Positions 46,835 through 57,626 of a DNA stretch of 64,000 nt are shown here, piece by piece. This DNA is from Vicia villosa (taxonomy: Eukaryota; Streptophyta; Magnoliopsida; Fabales; Fabaceae). Within the stretch, counting starts at the first letter, position 1; each line of letters begins with the position of its first letter. The notes beneath the pieces are model-generated. The model was not told where the DNA came from, searched no databases, and was given only the letters and a program-made list of their open reading frames with translations. A program made the position numbers and the translations under genes. The DNA lies in assembly GCF_029867415.1 (NCBI RefSeq), contig NC_081182.1, positions 16,738,497 through 16,802,496 on the forward strand. Direction: 5' to 3'.

Positions 46835-48638
46835 TTTGAATGTCTATCCATCAAGTTCAATTAGAGTGCATATATACCCCACCTTCTCAAATGTTAGGCT
46901 AGCAGATTAATCACTTGGAAGTCGAATTGCTACTCATATTTTTGTAGACATCTCACATGTTCTCTTCATATCCATAACGCGGTTCAATATCACAATATAT
47001 AGCCAGCCACCAATAATTCTCTTCTTAGCGTGTATCATAATTGTTAGTTGGCTCCAAATCATTAATATTAGGAGGCTACAAGGAAGGAACACATATAGAG
47101 GGCTTGGTCGGTCATTAGTCCTGCTGACCAGAAGAGAAGATAGATAACAATTGTACAACTCTCTTCAAAAGAGATAAGTATATGTCTGGACCCACAAACA
47201 ACTGCCAGTAACAAAAATATTGCTATTCTGAATATTCTATTGAATTTCAAGTCAACAGTCCTATTATATATTTGCAGTCTTTTGAATATGTCTGGCAGCA
47301 ACTGCTCTGTCCAATGGTTTGTTTTCTACATATAAGAATAATTAGCTAGTAGAACCTCATTTCATGAAACTCTGTTGCTAAGACTTATTAGCTAGTACGA
47401 TAATGCCCAATGTTTTTTCTAACTCAAGTATCAAAGCCATGAATAAGTGCCAAACTATCTGAGTTGTTGACTTTTGTATCAGCTGAGATGAGTTTCTTGC
47501 GTTTAGGAAATATTTGAGACATGACAATTATGTTTTACTACTATTCTTTTTGTAGATTATGGCTGGACCCCGATATCTGTTAGTGGGAGACTTTTCATAA
47601 TATACTTGAAATTCATGTTTTACTACAATTCTTTTTGTAGAATATGGCTGGACCCAAGATCTGTTAGTCGGGGACTTTTCATAATTTGAACTCTATTGTT
47701 TGATGGGATTGGCTTCTGTTTTAAAATTTAACTAATTGCGTGTCTATGATATTAATACACGCCGTGTCTGCGCACACTCTGTTTAGTCATGCAGTTAAGC
47801 CCCTGTAACATGCGAGCTGGAATTTTTATTGTCTAGTTAATATGTTTACTAAAAGCATATTTTTTAATTTAAGAGAATATACCAAGGGCAGGCAATTCAT
47901 AATAATCTTTTGATTAGGAAAATACATTATAGTATACACTTGTTTGAATAGTGGAGACTGCTAGGAGCTTAAAGTAAAGGGTTGCCGCGGCGCTAATTGA
48001 GTGCACTGGAAAGAAAGTCCTCGCGATTGTCGTCTCTACTCTACCACCTTCGTTAAACATCAAAGGAAAAATGCTTCATTCAAAGTTGTTGGTACGTTTT
48101 TTTTTTTCATTTCATTTTCATTTCACTTCTACTGACCTTTGCTAAACAAATTGAAGATTGGATTTCGTGGAAGTTGGAATAGTTGGAGGAGCTTTCTTAT
48201 TTATCATAGCGTAAATATTGCTCTGCCTAGTTGAAGAAAGCTCAAGACATGTAAACATGTTGCGAGCTTAGATACAAGATAGATTATCAACTATTAGTGT
48301 TTGGATGAATGCTTTATTATGTTAGAGAAATTTGCAGGAATATTCGAGCTAGATTTTGCTTACAGCCTGTAGCACACCCTTATGCCATCATTATAATATA
48401 CCAAGGAAAATTGGATATTGTTTCATTTTTTTTTATCAAGAACCAGTTTTGTAACTTATAAATAGAAGCGTATATGAGCCCATTGAGTTGTGGAATATAT
48501 TGTGTCATTATGATTAGGAATAAGTAATAACAAATAATCTCTTCCTGAATTTGTCATTCAGATGGACAGTTCTAACCCGTTCCAATCCAAGGATAGGAAA
48601 AGGCAAAAAATCTATACAAATCTAAATGATGACTATTG
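46835..48638. other. Spacer A-B
   Basis: Positions 46835-47700 form the P1-type upstream flank, also present at 51077-51990 and 56029-56970. Within it 47532-47680 contains two copies of a TTTTTGTAGATTATGGCTGG block. From about 47760 the sequence becomes the B/D-type downstream flank. No gene is seen. Confidence 0.6.
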
Positions 48639-48672
48639 TACAAAATTTCTATGCTAATCTGTGTCAGTCTCC
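48639..48672 (-). promoter_or_regulatory. DST-like element, SAUR B
   Basis: The minus strand reads GGAGACTGACACAGATTAGC, then GTA; the core is ACAGATT instead of ATAGATT. Confidence 0.55.
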
Positions 48673-48685
48673 TTTAGTGTAAGAT

Positions 48686-48967
48686 TTAGAGGCTAATGAA
48701 CTGAGAAGTAATATGCAAGAAAACATCTTCAGTGCAAGGAATTGTGAGGCCACCCATCAGATGATTATATCCAAATTCTTCCTCTGCTTGACTCAACAAG
48801 TTTTGAAATAAAGGTTGGTTCAAGTATGACATGGGGATAACAAACCGCTTATTCTCCTCTCCGACGTACACCGCAAGATATCCCTTGGCCACATTTGATA
48901 CTTTTGACGATGTTTGGATATTGCTAGGGGATGACCGTCTAATAGATGCAGGTAAACGGAAACCCAT
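48686..48967 (-). CDS. SAUR: SAUR B: small auxin up RNA family protein
   Basis: 93 residues, single exon, starting [11 protein letters not shown]. The SAUR core is complete ([18 protein letters not shown], then [20 protein letters not shown]), ending [11 protein letters not shown]. It departs from the array consensus at GYNHLMGG (usually GYDHPMGG) in the conserved C-terminal half. Closest to SAUR D in the linker ([17 protein letters not shown]) and in the flanks. Promoter class P2. Expected role as for SAUR A. Confidence 0.93.
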   Translation of the reverse strand: MGFRLPASIRRSSPSNIQTSSKVSNVAKGYLAVYVGEENKRFVIPMSYLNQPLFQNLLSQAEEEFGYNHLMGGLTIPCTEDVFLHITSQFISL

Positions 48968-49052
48968 CTTAAATGTTTTGATGAATAAGCTGAATTTTTC
49001 AAATGTGAGTTTGATTGCTTGAGTGGTTTGTGATGGTTGTGAAGGAGGACAC

Positions 49053-49151
49053 TATATTTATAGTTTCCAAGAGTTTCTCCAAATCCCTTGGCTAAAGAAA
49101 TTGTAAGTAAAATTATGGGGTCCATGAGATGAGAGATCACATGGTGTTGTC
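49053..49151 (-). promoter_or_regulatory. SAUR B promoter (class P2)
   Basis: TATA box TATAAATATA at 49053-49062, about 86 bp before the ATG. The conserved block with CACCATGTGATCTCTCATCT lies at 49115-49148. Confidence 0.65.
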
Positions 49152-50551
49152 GTAGATCCCTTTTTCAAGGCTCATAACTCAATACTTGTACAGTGCCCAG
49201 TCCTTTCTTCTTAGACATGCATCAGACATGGCACATGTTTTCTTCATATTGACAACATAGCTTAATGTTGATATTTGACTTGTAGAATTATGAGAAAAAT
49301 ATCAGTCATACACTAACAGTAACACGCAATGTATGAGTTGTGCATATTGTTTTGTTCACAAGAGATCGCATGTAACTGTCTAGAGGTCTTTCTTAAGACT
49401 TGACAGAGAATTAAAGTTATGTCCCACACTACAAAGCTGTGTCAATATTATATCCATTCAGAAATCGAAAGTGATATGCACAGTAAGAAATCATACTGAT
49501 TTTTAAGCAATTTTAATATATTGAATTTTAATCATAACTATTTTCAAAGTCAGATATTTGAATGGTTGAGGCTTGCTGATAATGCAAAATTTTCTGTACG
49601 GACAAGGCCCTATGTTTTTTCAAACTCGAGGATCATAGCCAATTAGCCATAAATAAACTTAGTAAGAGATAAGATATTTAGTCATCAATTAAATTTCCAA
49701 TTGAGATTTGATTATTTGATATTTGAAGTTCCTGTTTTACTTTTACATCTATTCTATTTGTAGATTATGGTTGGACCCAGGGAACTGGCAGTGGGAGACT
49801 TTCCACAATTGGGTTAAGAAGTGGTAAATCTGAATTCTATTATTTGATGGGATTAGCTTCTGTTTTAGAATCTAATTAACCTCTCTTCTAAACTATTAAT
49901 ACATTCCCTGTTTAGTCATGCAATTCAGCCCCTGAAACATGTGATCTGCAATTTTTTTGTCTAGTTAGTCTTTTTTCAAAGTGGCAGAAGAAAAAAGTGA
50001 TAACTTGAATTATCATTCTTCAGTGCAGAAATGAATTATGTTGGTTGTTAAAAGTATAAAAAGTCTTCCCCAGAGTGATTATACAGTTATTTTGCACCAT
50101 CCTTGTAGCAAAAGGAGTTCATGTAAGTTGATGATTGAATCTAACGGGAGTTGGAATAATTGAAGGAGCTTTATTTAATTTTTAATTTATTTTTAATTTA
50201 TCACAGCTTAATTGCTCTGCCTAGATGACACAACTGATAGACGGATAAGTTATGTAAGAAATTTGTAAGCTTAGATTCAAGATAGCTTATCAACTATTAG
50301 AGTTTGGCTTAATGTTTTTGTTACGTCAGAGAAATTTGCAACGAATCGCCAACATTGTAATTTATAATTTATAAATAGAAGCATATATATAGAAGAACAA
50401 TGAGTTGTTGAATAAATTGTGTCATTATGATAAGAAAACTAATACCAAATAATCTCCCTGAATTTGTCATTCAAATAGACATAGACAGTTCTAACCCATT
50501 CCAAAGGTAGGAAAGGGACAAAATCTTTACAAGTAAAATTGATGACTATTA
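49152..50551. other. Spacer B-C
   Basis: P2-type upstream flank to about 49740, including a decayed copy of the small MITE-like segment seen intact at 54013-54170, then C-type downstream flank. TTGGACCC at 49771-49778 is the empty target site of the MITE at 57627. No gene is seen. Confidence 0.6.
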
Positions 50552-50583
50552 TACAAAATGTATGCTAATCTATGTCAATATCC
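50552..50583 (-). promoter_or_regulatory. DST-like element, SAUR C
   Basis: The minus strand reads GGATATTGACATAGATTAGC and then TTTTGTA: all three DST boxes (GGA, ATAGATT, GTA) are present. Confidence 0.65.
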
Positions 50584-50596
50584 TTCATTGTAGGAT

Positions 50597-50878
50597 TTAT
50601 TGTCTGTTGAAGCGAGAAGTAGTATGCAAAAAAACATCTTCTGTGCAAGGAATTGTGAGGCCACCCATTGGATGATCATATCTGAATTCTTCCTTTGCCT
50701 GACTCAACAAGTTTTGGAATGAAGGTTGGTTCAAGTATGTTGTGGGGATCACAAACCTCTTCATTTCCTCACCAATGTACACTGCAAGATAGCCCTTTGG
50801 CATATTTGTCACTTTGGATGATGTTTGGCTATTGCTAAATGAAGCCCGTCTAATAGCTGAAGGTAAACGGAAACCCAT
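50597..50878 (-). CDS. SAUR: SAUR C: small auxin up RNA family protein
   Basis: 93 residues, single exon, starting [11 protein letters not shown]. It is most like SAUR F (85 of 93 residues identical by eye count), sharing [12 protein letters not shown] and SQAKEEF, but its promoter is of the class carried by SAUR A, so the gene is a coding/promoter chimera. Residue 66 is R in EEFRYDHP, where every other copy has the near-invariant G of FGYDH; V35 is I, and T86 replaces I. The loss of the glycine could weaken folding, so this copy may be drifting. The upstream in-frame ATG at 50899 is not conserved and was not used. Confidence 0.92.
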   Translation of the reverse strand: MGFRLPSAIRRASFSNSQTSSKVTNMPKGYLAVYIGEEMKRFVIPTTYLNQPSFQNLLSQAKEEFRYDHPMGGLTIPCTEDVFLHTTSRFNRQ

Positions 50879-50971
50879 TTCAAATGTTTTGAAGGACAAG
50901 CTAAAGTTCTCAAAACTTAAGGGATAAAAAGGTAAGTGAGTGATTTGTGATGGCTGTGAAACATAGTAGTG

Positions 50972-51076
50972 TATTTTTATAGTCTTCTTTCTAGAATTTC
51001 TTCAAATCCTTTTTGTTGAGAAATTAATTATTGTTAAAGAATGGGGTCCATGAGATGAGAGATCCACATGGTATTT
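50972..51076 (-). promoter_or_regulatory. SAUR C promoter (class P1)
   Basis: TATA box CTATAAAAATAC at 50971-50982. The upstream block with ACCATGTGGATCTCTCATCT at 51041-51073 matches SAUR A more closely than B, D, E or F. The end of the block reads ATACCATG instead of ACACCATG. Confidence 0.65.
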
Positions 51077-52901
51077 TCTTTGAATGTCTCTCCATCATAT
51101 ACCCCACCCTCTCAAATGTTAGGCTAGCAGATTAACCACTTGGAAGTCAAATTGCTACTCATATTTTTGTAGACATCTCACATGTTCTCTTCATATCCAT
51201 AACGCGGTTCAATACCGATATATAGCCAGCCACCAATAATTCTCTTCTTAGCGTGTATCATAATTGTTAGTTGGCTACAAATCATTAATATTAGGAGGCT
51301 ACAAGGAACACATATAGAGGTCTTGGTCGGTCACTAGTCATGCTGACCAGAAGAGAAGATAGATAGCAATTGAACAACTCTTCAAAAGAGATAAGTATAT
51401 GTTTGGACCCACAAACAACTAGTAACAAAAATATGCTATACTGAATATCGAGTTTGAAGTTATCACTCCTATTTATTTTGTTCAAAAGAAAGTCTAGCAA
51501 CACCTGATTATATAAGGTGGACTAAAATTCAAAACTTTAACTTGTTGTGCTGATAAAGGTTGTTCAAATGATTTGTTTTTTTGCATATAAGAATAATTGG
51601 CTAGTAGAACCATTTAGAATAATTAGCTAGTAGGATAAAGTCTGGTGTTTATTTTCCTACTCAAGTATCAGGAGCCATGGATAAGTGCCAAATTATCATA
51701 CAGTTGATTGCTTACTGCTGCTTTCAAATATCAGACTATGTCAAGTTCTCGATTTAAAAGCGATAAGCTATACAATCTTTAACAAAAGGCCCACAGGAAT
51801 CAGCAGGCTAATAAAGAGATCATTGCCTAGATTGGATGTGTTTCTAGCTTTTAGGAACTTTCAAGTTTACAAATTAGATGAAATTATTCAATACTTGAAA
51901 TTCATGTTTTACTGCTATTCTTTCGTAGATTATGGCTTGACCTAGAGAACTGTTAGTGGAAGACTTTTCAAATTGGGTCAAGAAGCGGTAAACTTGAATT
52001 CTATTATTTGATGGGATTAGCTTCTGGTTTAAAATCTAACTTGTGTGTCTACGATATCAATACATGCTCTGTGCAGACTCTGTTTAGTCATGCAGTTCAG
52101 CCCCTGAAACATGTGAGCTGCAATAGTTTTGTCTTATTTTGCAATTTAAGAATACCAAATGCAGGTAGTTCATGATAATCTTTTGATTAAGAAAATTCTT
52201 AATATACACTTTTATGAATGGTGAAGGCTGCTAGCAACTTAAAGTAAAGGGTTGCTGACTTGCCGCAAATTCTTAATATACACTTTCTGACAACATTTTT
52301 GAGTTTCGACAACCAATCCATGTGAAGAGCACGGGTCATTGTTATTGTAGTTTCTACCACTCTTTTTAAACATCAAAATAAAAATGCAACATATTATGTT
52401 ATTGGTATGTTTCTTCATTGTCATTTCGTTTCTACTGGCTTGCTTATTTATCATAGCTTAATTATTTCTCTTTCTAGATGAAGAAACTTTTGATAAAACA
52501 CAAGACATGTAACAATTGTGAGCTTAGATGCATGATAGCGCATCAACTATTAGAGTTTGGGTCAATATTTTTCAAGTCAGAAATTTGCCGGCACATTCGA
52601 GCTATAAAATTTTCTTACAGCATGTATCCTTATGTCTTCATTATAATAAAACCAGGAAAACTACATACGGTTTCCTATTTTTTTTTCTTATCAAGGACCA
52701 GTTTTGTAATTTATAAATAGAAGAATATAGCAGCCCATTAAGTTGTGGAATATATATTGTCATTATGATTAGGAATAAATTAGGAATAAATAATAACAAA
52801 TAATCTCTTCCTGAATTTGTCATTCAGATGGACAGTTCTAACCCATTCCAGTGGTAGGAAAAGGAAAAAAAAAACTTTACGAATCTAGATGATGGCTATT
52901 C
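51077..52901. other. Spacer C-D
   Basis: P1-type upstream flank (51077-51990), then D/B-type downstream flank with paired segments AAATTCTTAATATACACTTT near 52190-52285. No gene is seen. Confidence 0.6.
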
Positions 52902-52935
52902 TACAAAATTTCTTTGCTGATCTATGTTAGTCTCC
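52902..52935 (-). promoter_or_regulatory. DST-like element, SAUR D
   Basis: The minus strand reads GGAGACTAACATAGATCAGC, then GTA; the core is ATAGATC instead of ATAGATT. Confidence 0.55.
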
Positions 52936-52948
52936 TTTAGTATAAGAT

Positions 52949-53230
52949 TTATAGACTATTGAACTGAGAAGTAATATTCAAGAAAACATCTTCAGTGCAA
53001 GGAATTGTAAGGCCACCCATTGGATGATCATATCCAAATTCTTCCTCGGCTTGTCTCAACAAGTTTTGAAATGAAGATTGGTTCAAATATGACGTAGGGA
53101 TAACGAACCGCTTCCTTTCCTCTCCGACGTACACCGCAAGATAGCCCTTTGCCACATTCGATACTTTTGAAGATGTTTGGATACTGCTAGGTGATGGCCG
53201 TCTAATAGCTGCAGGTAAACGGAAACCCAT
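52949..53230 (-). CDS. SAUR: SAUR D: small auxin up RNA family protein
   Basis: 93 residues, single exon, starting [11 protein letters not shown]. The frame is open upstream to 53443, but the ATG at 53230 is the one conserved in all copies, and the TATA box at 53331-53338 lies inside the longer frame, so the longer start is not credible. The core is complete, with [27 protein letters not shown] and [11 protein letters not shown]. Closest to SAUR B. Promoter class P2. Expected role as for SAUR A. Confidence 0.93.
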   Translation of the reverse strand: MGFRLPAAIRRPSPSSIQTSSKVSNVAKGYLAVYVGEERKRFVIPTSYLNQSSFQNLLRQAEEEFGYDHPMGGLTIPCTEDVFLNITSQFNSL

Positions 53231-53330
53231 TTCAAATGTTTTAACGAACAAACTGAATTTCTCAGATGTAAGTAAAATGTTTGAGTTTGATTGCTTGAGT
53301 GATTTGTGATGGTTGTGAAGGAGGACACTG

Positions 53331-53426
53331 TATTTATAGTTTCCAAGAGTTTCTTGAAATCCCTTTGCTAGAGAAATGATTTTTTTAATGATGGGACCAT
53401 GAGATGAGAGATCACATGGTGTTGTC
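53331..53426 (-). promoter_or_regulatory. SAUR D promoter (class P2)
   Basis: TATA box TATAAATA at 53331-53338. The upstream block at 53391-53424 includes ATGGTCCCAT, which contains the exact GGTCCCAT motif described for soybean SAUR promoters, and CATGTGATCTCTCATC. Confidence 0.7.
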
Positions 53427-54808
53427 TTTGATACCTTTGTCAAAGATCAATTAGTTCGATAAGAGTGCCAACTACTCCTTCTGAATGAAAGGCTTGTGTT
53501 AAACTCAATAGTTATACATTGTCTACTCTTTTCTCTTAAGACATGCTTCCGACATGGCACATGTTCTCTTCATATCGACAACAAAGCTTAATATTGATAT
53601 ATGACTTGTAGAATTATGAGAAAAATATCAGCCATACACTGGCTAAGGGGATAAAATGGGCCACACTGCCTAAACTAGTTTGAGGTAAGGTGTCCCCACT
53701 CATCTGTATCATGGAAACCTAATTGATTAGATTTACATTTCCTACCAAATACCTTATGACTTTTGATTATTTTCCGTGCAAAACGTATTAACATTTGTAC
53801 TAAATTAATAATCAGGATGCAAGTCCAGTTATCTGGATACAGAGAAGGGATGAAGCTCTCATATAATTCATTCAGCACAGCCAAGCTTTTTGGTAACAAC
53901 AACTGCTCTGCCAAGGTTATAAGGTGGACTACACCTCAAAACTTTAACTTGTGCTAATAAAAGTTGTTCAATGATTTGTTTTCTGCAAATAAGAATAAAG
54001 ATTTAAGTTATATACACTGTCAGTGTAAAGATTATTTTACCGTGTCAATCAATTATAACTGTGATATGATTAAAAATATTTGATGTTAATCTTAACTATT
54101 TTGAAAGTCAGATATTTGAACGGTTGAGGTTTGCTGATAATGCAAAACTTTTTACACTAACAATGCATAGTAATTAAACTCAAAATAATTAGCTAGTAGG
54201 ATAAGGCCCGGTGTTTTTTTCAAACTCAATTATTAGAGCCATGAATAGGCATAGTAAACAATAAGATATACAGTCATGAATAAAAGACCAATTGAGATAA
54301 GTTTTTAGATTTAAGGACTTTTAAATTTCCAATTGAAAATAGATTATTTGTTACTTGAAATTCGTGTTTTTCATCTATTCTATCTGTATATTATGGCTGG
54401 AACCAGAGAACTGGCAGTGGGAGATTTTCCATAATTGGGTTAAGAAGTGGTAAGTCTGAACTCTATTATTTTATGGGATTAGCTTCTGTTTTAGAATTTA
54501 ATTAATTGCACGTCTATAATATTCATGCAATTCAGCCCCTGAAACATGTTTTTTGGAGTGTTTTTTGGCTGAATGTTTTACTAGGTGAGAGAAATTTGCA
54601 AGGAGTAACCAGTTCTGTAATTTATAATTTATAAATAGAAGCATATATATAGAAGAACACTGAGTTGTTGAATATATTGTGTCATTATGATTAGAAAACT
54701 AATAACAAATAATCTCTTCCTGAATTTGTCATTCGGATGGACAGTTCTAACCCATTCCAAAGGTAGGAAAGGGAAAAAAATCTTTACAAGTAAAAACGAT
54801 GACTATTG
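53427..54808. other. Spacer D-E
   Basis: P2-type upstream flank, the small MITE-like segment at 54013-54170, then C-like downstream flank of SAUR E. No gene is seen. Confidence 0.6.
54013..54170. mobile_element. Small MITE-like segment (TACACTGTCAGTGTAAAG end)
   Basis: It begins TACACTGTCAGTGTAAAG and ends with the roughly complementary CTTTTTACACTAACAATGCA, so it has imperfect inverted termini. Related, more decayed copies are at about 49470-49605 and 57292-57450 in the equivalent flanks of the array, so it was present before duplication. No target duplication could be assigned. Confidence 0.45.
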
Positions 54809-54840
54809 TACAAAATATCTGCTAATCTATGTCAGTATCC
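54809..54840 (-). promoter_or_regulatory. DST-like element, SAUR E
   Basis: The minus strand reads GGATACTGACATAGATTAGC and then TTTTGTA: all three DST boxes are intact. Confidence 0.65.
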
Positions 54841-54853
54841 TTCATTGTAGGAT

Positions 54854-55135
54854 CTATTGCCTGTTGAAGCAAGATGTAATATGCAAGAAAACATCTTCCG
54901 TGCAAGGAATTGTGAGGCCACCCATTGGATGATCATATCCGAATTCTTCCTCTGCTTGACTCAACAAACTTTGAAATGAAGATTGGTTCAGGTATGACAT
55001 GGGGATTACAAACCGCTTCATTTGTTCTCCAACGTACATTGCAAGATAGCCCTTTGGCACATTCGATGTTTTCGAGGATGTTTGGCTACTGCTAAATGAA
55101 GTCCGTCTAATAGCTGCAGGTAGTCGGAAACCCAT
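54854..55135 (-). CDS. SAUR: SAUR E: small auxin up RNA family protein
   Basis: 93 residues, single exon, starting [11 protein letters not shown] at 55135; the in-frame ATG at 55156 is not conserved. The core is complete with [16 protein letters not shown] (M where others have V), [20 protein letters not shown] and [11 protein letters not shown]. The coding region and 3' flank resemble SAUR C, but the promoter is class P2, almost the same as that of SAUR F, and a P1 promoter without a gene lies further upstream at 55973. The gene therefore seems to have exchanged its promoter. Expected role as for SAUR A. Confidence 0.93.
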   Translation of the reverse strand: MGFRLPAAIRRTSFSSSQTSSKTSNVPKGYLAMYVGEQMKRFVIPMSYLNQSSFQSLLSQAEEEFGYDHPMGGLTIPCTEDVFLHITSCFNRQ

Positions 55136-55234
55136 TTTAAATATTTTGAAGAACAAGCTGAATTTTCAGATGTAAGAAAAATGTTTCTAAGTATGATTGC
55201 TTGAGTGATTTGTGATTGCTGTGAAGGAGTACAC

Positions 55235-55333
55235 TATATTTATAGTTTCCAAGAGTTTCTTTAAATCCCTTTGCTAGAGAAATGATTTTTTAAAGAATGG
55301 GGTCCATGAGATGAGAGATCACATGGTGTTGTC
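55235..55333 (-). promoter_or_regulatory. SAUR E promoter (class P2, F-like)
   Basis: TATA box TATAAATATA at 55235-55244. The upstream block with CACCATGTGATCTCTCATCT is at 55297-55330. Sequence from 55140 to about 55970 parallels 59400-60150 upstream of SAUR F. Confidence 0.65.
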
Positions 55334-55972
55334 CTAGATGCCTTTGTCAAGTCTCAATAAAAGTGCAAACCCCAGTTTGTGAATGAAAGGCTCTCATGTT
55401 AAACTCAATACTTGTACCATTCCTACTCATTTCTTTTTAGACATGCATCAGACATGGCACATGATGCTCTCTTCACATTGATCATACAATGTTGATATCT
55501 TACCGGAAGAATTATGAGAAATATCAGTCATAAATTAAAACACTATTTATGAGTTGTGCAATTTATTGTTCTTGACTTAGCTCTTAAGATGGTTCACAAG
55601 AGATCACATGATAGTGTCTAGAAGTCTTTGAGAAAGTAATTAAATGTATGTCGCACATTATAGAAGCTGTGCTAATATGAAAGTGCTATGCACATATAAA
55701 GAATACCTACTACATTTCAAGCCTTTGCAATGGCATTATTATGATCATGTTTCAGACAGACTTAAAACATCTGTAATTTTCTTGAACAAATAATTTTGAT
55801 AGGTTTTTTTTATCCTGGCAGTTTCTAATTTTTAAACTCTATTAGTGTATTTTATAAATGAATTTAGCAGACATAGAGAAAGATCTCTATGGTCAATTGT
55901 TGGGGACTTAAAAAAGAGGATAGAATCTCAATTGTCTTTGGTTAATTTTTAAACTCTATTAGTGTATTTTAT
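55334..55972. other. F-type upstream flank of SAUR E
   Basis: Homologous to 59593-60145. A block TTTTTAAACTCTATTAGTGT occurs twice (about 55831 and 55947), the second time at the junction with the displaced P1 region. No gene is seen. Confidence 0.6.
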
Positions 55973-56634
55973 AAATTAATTATTGTTAAAGAATGGGGTC
56001 CCTGAGATGAGATCCACATGGTGTTGTCTTTGAATGTCTCTCCATCAAGTTCAATTAGAGTGCATATATACACCCCACCTTCTCAACAAAAGGCTAGCAG
56101 ATTAACCACTTGGAGGTCAAATGACTACTCATATTTTTCATATCCATAACGCGGTTCAATACCAATATGTAGCCAGCCACCAATAATTCTCTTCTTATCG
56201 TGTATCATCAATGTTAGTTGGCTCCAAATCATTAATATTAGGAGGCTACAAGGAAGGAACACATATAGAGGGCTTGGTCGGTCATTAGTCATGCTGACCA
56301 GAAGAGAAGATAGATAGCAATTGAACAACTCTTCCAAAGATATAAGTATATCTTTGGACCCACAAACAACTACCAGTAACAAAAATATTGCTATTCTGAG
56401 TATTCAATTGAATTTCAAGTCAACAGTCCTATTATATATCTGCAGTCTTTCGAATATGCCTAGCAGCAAATGCTCTGCCAAGATTTATAAACTGGACTAT
56501 AGCTCAAAACATTAACTTCTGCTGATAAAGACTGCTCTATGATTTGTTTTCTGCATCTAAGAATAATTAGCTAGTAAAACCTTTATTCATGAAACTCTGT
56601 TGCTAAGACTAGTTAGCTAGTACGATAAGGCCCA

Positions 56635-56762
56635 ATGTTTTTTCTAACTCAAGTATCAAAGCCATGAATAAGTGCCAAACTATCTGAGTTGTTGACCTAT
56701 GTTTTTTCTAACTCAAGTATCAAAGCCATGAATAAGTGCCAAACTATCTGAGTTGTTGACCT
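56635..56762. repeat. 64-bp perfect tandem duplication
   Basis: The 64-bp unit starting ATGTTTTTTCTAACTCAAGT at 56635 is repeated without visible change at 56699. The equivalent flank at 47411-47475 has only one copy, so the duplication is recent. Confidence 0.9.
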
Positions 56763-56849
56763 TTGTATCAACCGAAATGTGTTTCTTGCATTTAGGAAAT
56801 TTCAAATTTCCAATTGAGATGGTATTATTTGATACTTGAAATTCATGTT

Positions 56850-56950
56850 TTACTACTATTCTTTTTGTAGACTATGGCTGGACCCCGAGATCTGTTAAAT
56901 TCATTTTTTACTAATATTCTTTTTGTAGATTATGGCTGGACCCCGAGATC
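56850..56950. repeat. Imperfect duplication in the orphan P1 flank
   Basis: TATTCTTTTTGTAGACTATG followed by GCTGGACCCCGAGATCTGTT is repeated about 60 bp later with small changes. A similar pair exists upstream of SAUR A (47540-47660). Confidence 0.7.
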
Positions 56951-57291
56951 TGTTGGTCGGGGACTTTTCATAATTGGGTGAGAGGTAAGAAAACCTACTA
57001 ATTTTTGAGAGGCTTAAAATGTCTAAAGTTTACTTCCACTTCCACAATTAATTCTGGTGGTTACATACCCTGGCATTTTCTGAATGGACATTCTAATTCT
57101 TAAACTCTTTAAGTTTCTCTACAAATTAATTTAGCTGTCATAGATAGCAGTGTCTATGGTCATTTGTAAGGGACTTGTAAAAGAGGTAAGAAAAAGTTTT
57201 GTTTTGGTCAGAGATTCAAGATTGGTATCTGCTGTTTCTTAATAAGTAGATACAAATGGGCCGTACTGACTAAACTAGTTTGATGATTGAA

Positions 57292-57450
57292 TACACTATC
57301 AGTGCAAAGATATTTTTACAGTGTCAATCAATTATAACAGCGAGATGATTAAATATATTGGATTTTAATCATAACTATTAACAAAATCAGATTTTTGAAT
57401 GGTTGAGGTTTGCTGATAATGCAAAACTTTCTGTACGGACAGTGCTTAAT
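57292..57450. mobile_element. Decayed copy of the TACACTGTCAGTG MITE-like segment
   Basis: It starts TACACTATCAGTGCAAAGAT and parallels 54013-54170, placing this stretch as the distal P2-type flank of a SAUR gene that is no longer present to its left. Confidence 0.45.
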
Positions 57451-57626
57451 AATTAAACTCAGGACAAGGCCCAATGTTTTTTCAAACTCCATTATCATAG
57501 CCATAAATAAACTTAGTAAGAGATAAGATATTTAGTCATCAATTAAATTTCCAATTGAGATTTGATTATTTGATATTCGAAATTCATGTTTTATATCTAT
57601 TCGATTTGTAGATTATGGTTGGACCC

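Larger units (their letters stand above)
55973..56970 (-). promoter_or_regulatory. Orphan P1-type SAUR promoter and flank, without TATA box or gene
   Basis: From AAATTAATTATTGTTAAAG (55973) rightward this matches the region upstream of SAUR A (from 46777) and SAUR C (from 51021), including GGATCTCATCTC and ACACCATGTGG at 55991-56028. The TATA box and coding region that should follow to the left are missing; instead the F-type flank of SAUR E abuts. It is a relic of a displaced or deleted gene and could at most act as a distal element for SAUR E. Confidence 0.65.

Noticed and set aside
53231..53443. N-terminal 71-residue extension of SAUR D
   Set aside because: The extension contains the TATA box (53331-53338) and is absent from the other copies; the shared MGFRLP start at 53230 is the real one.
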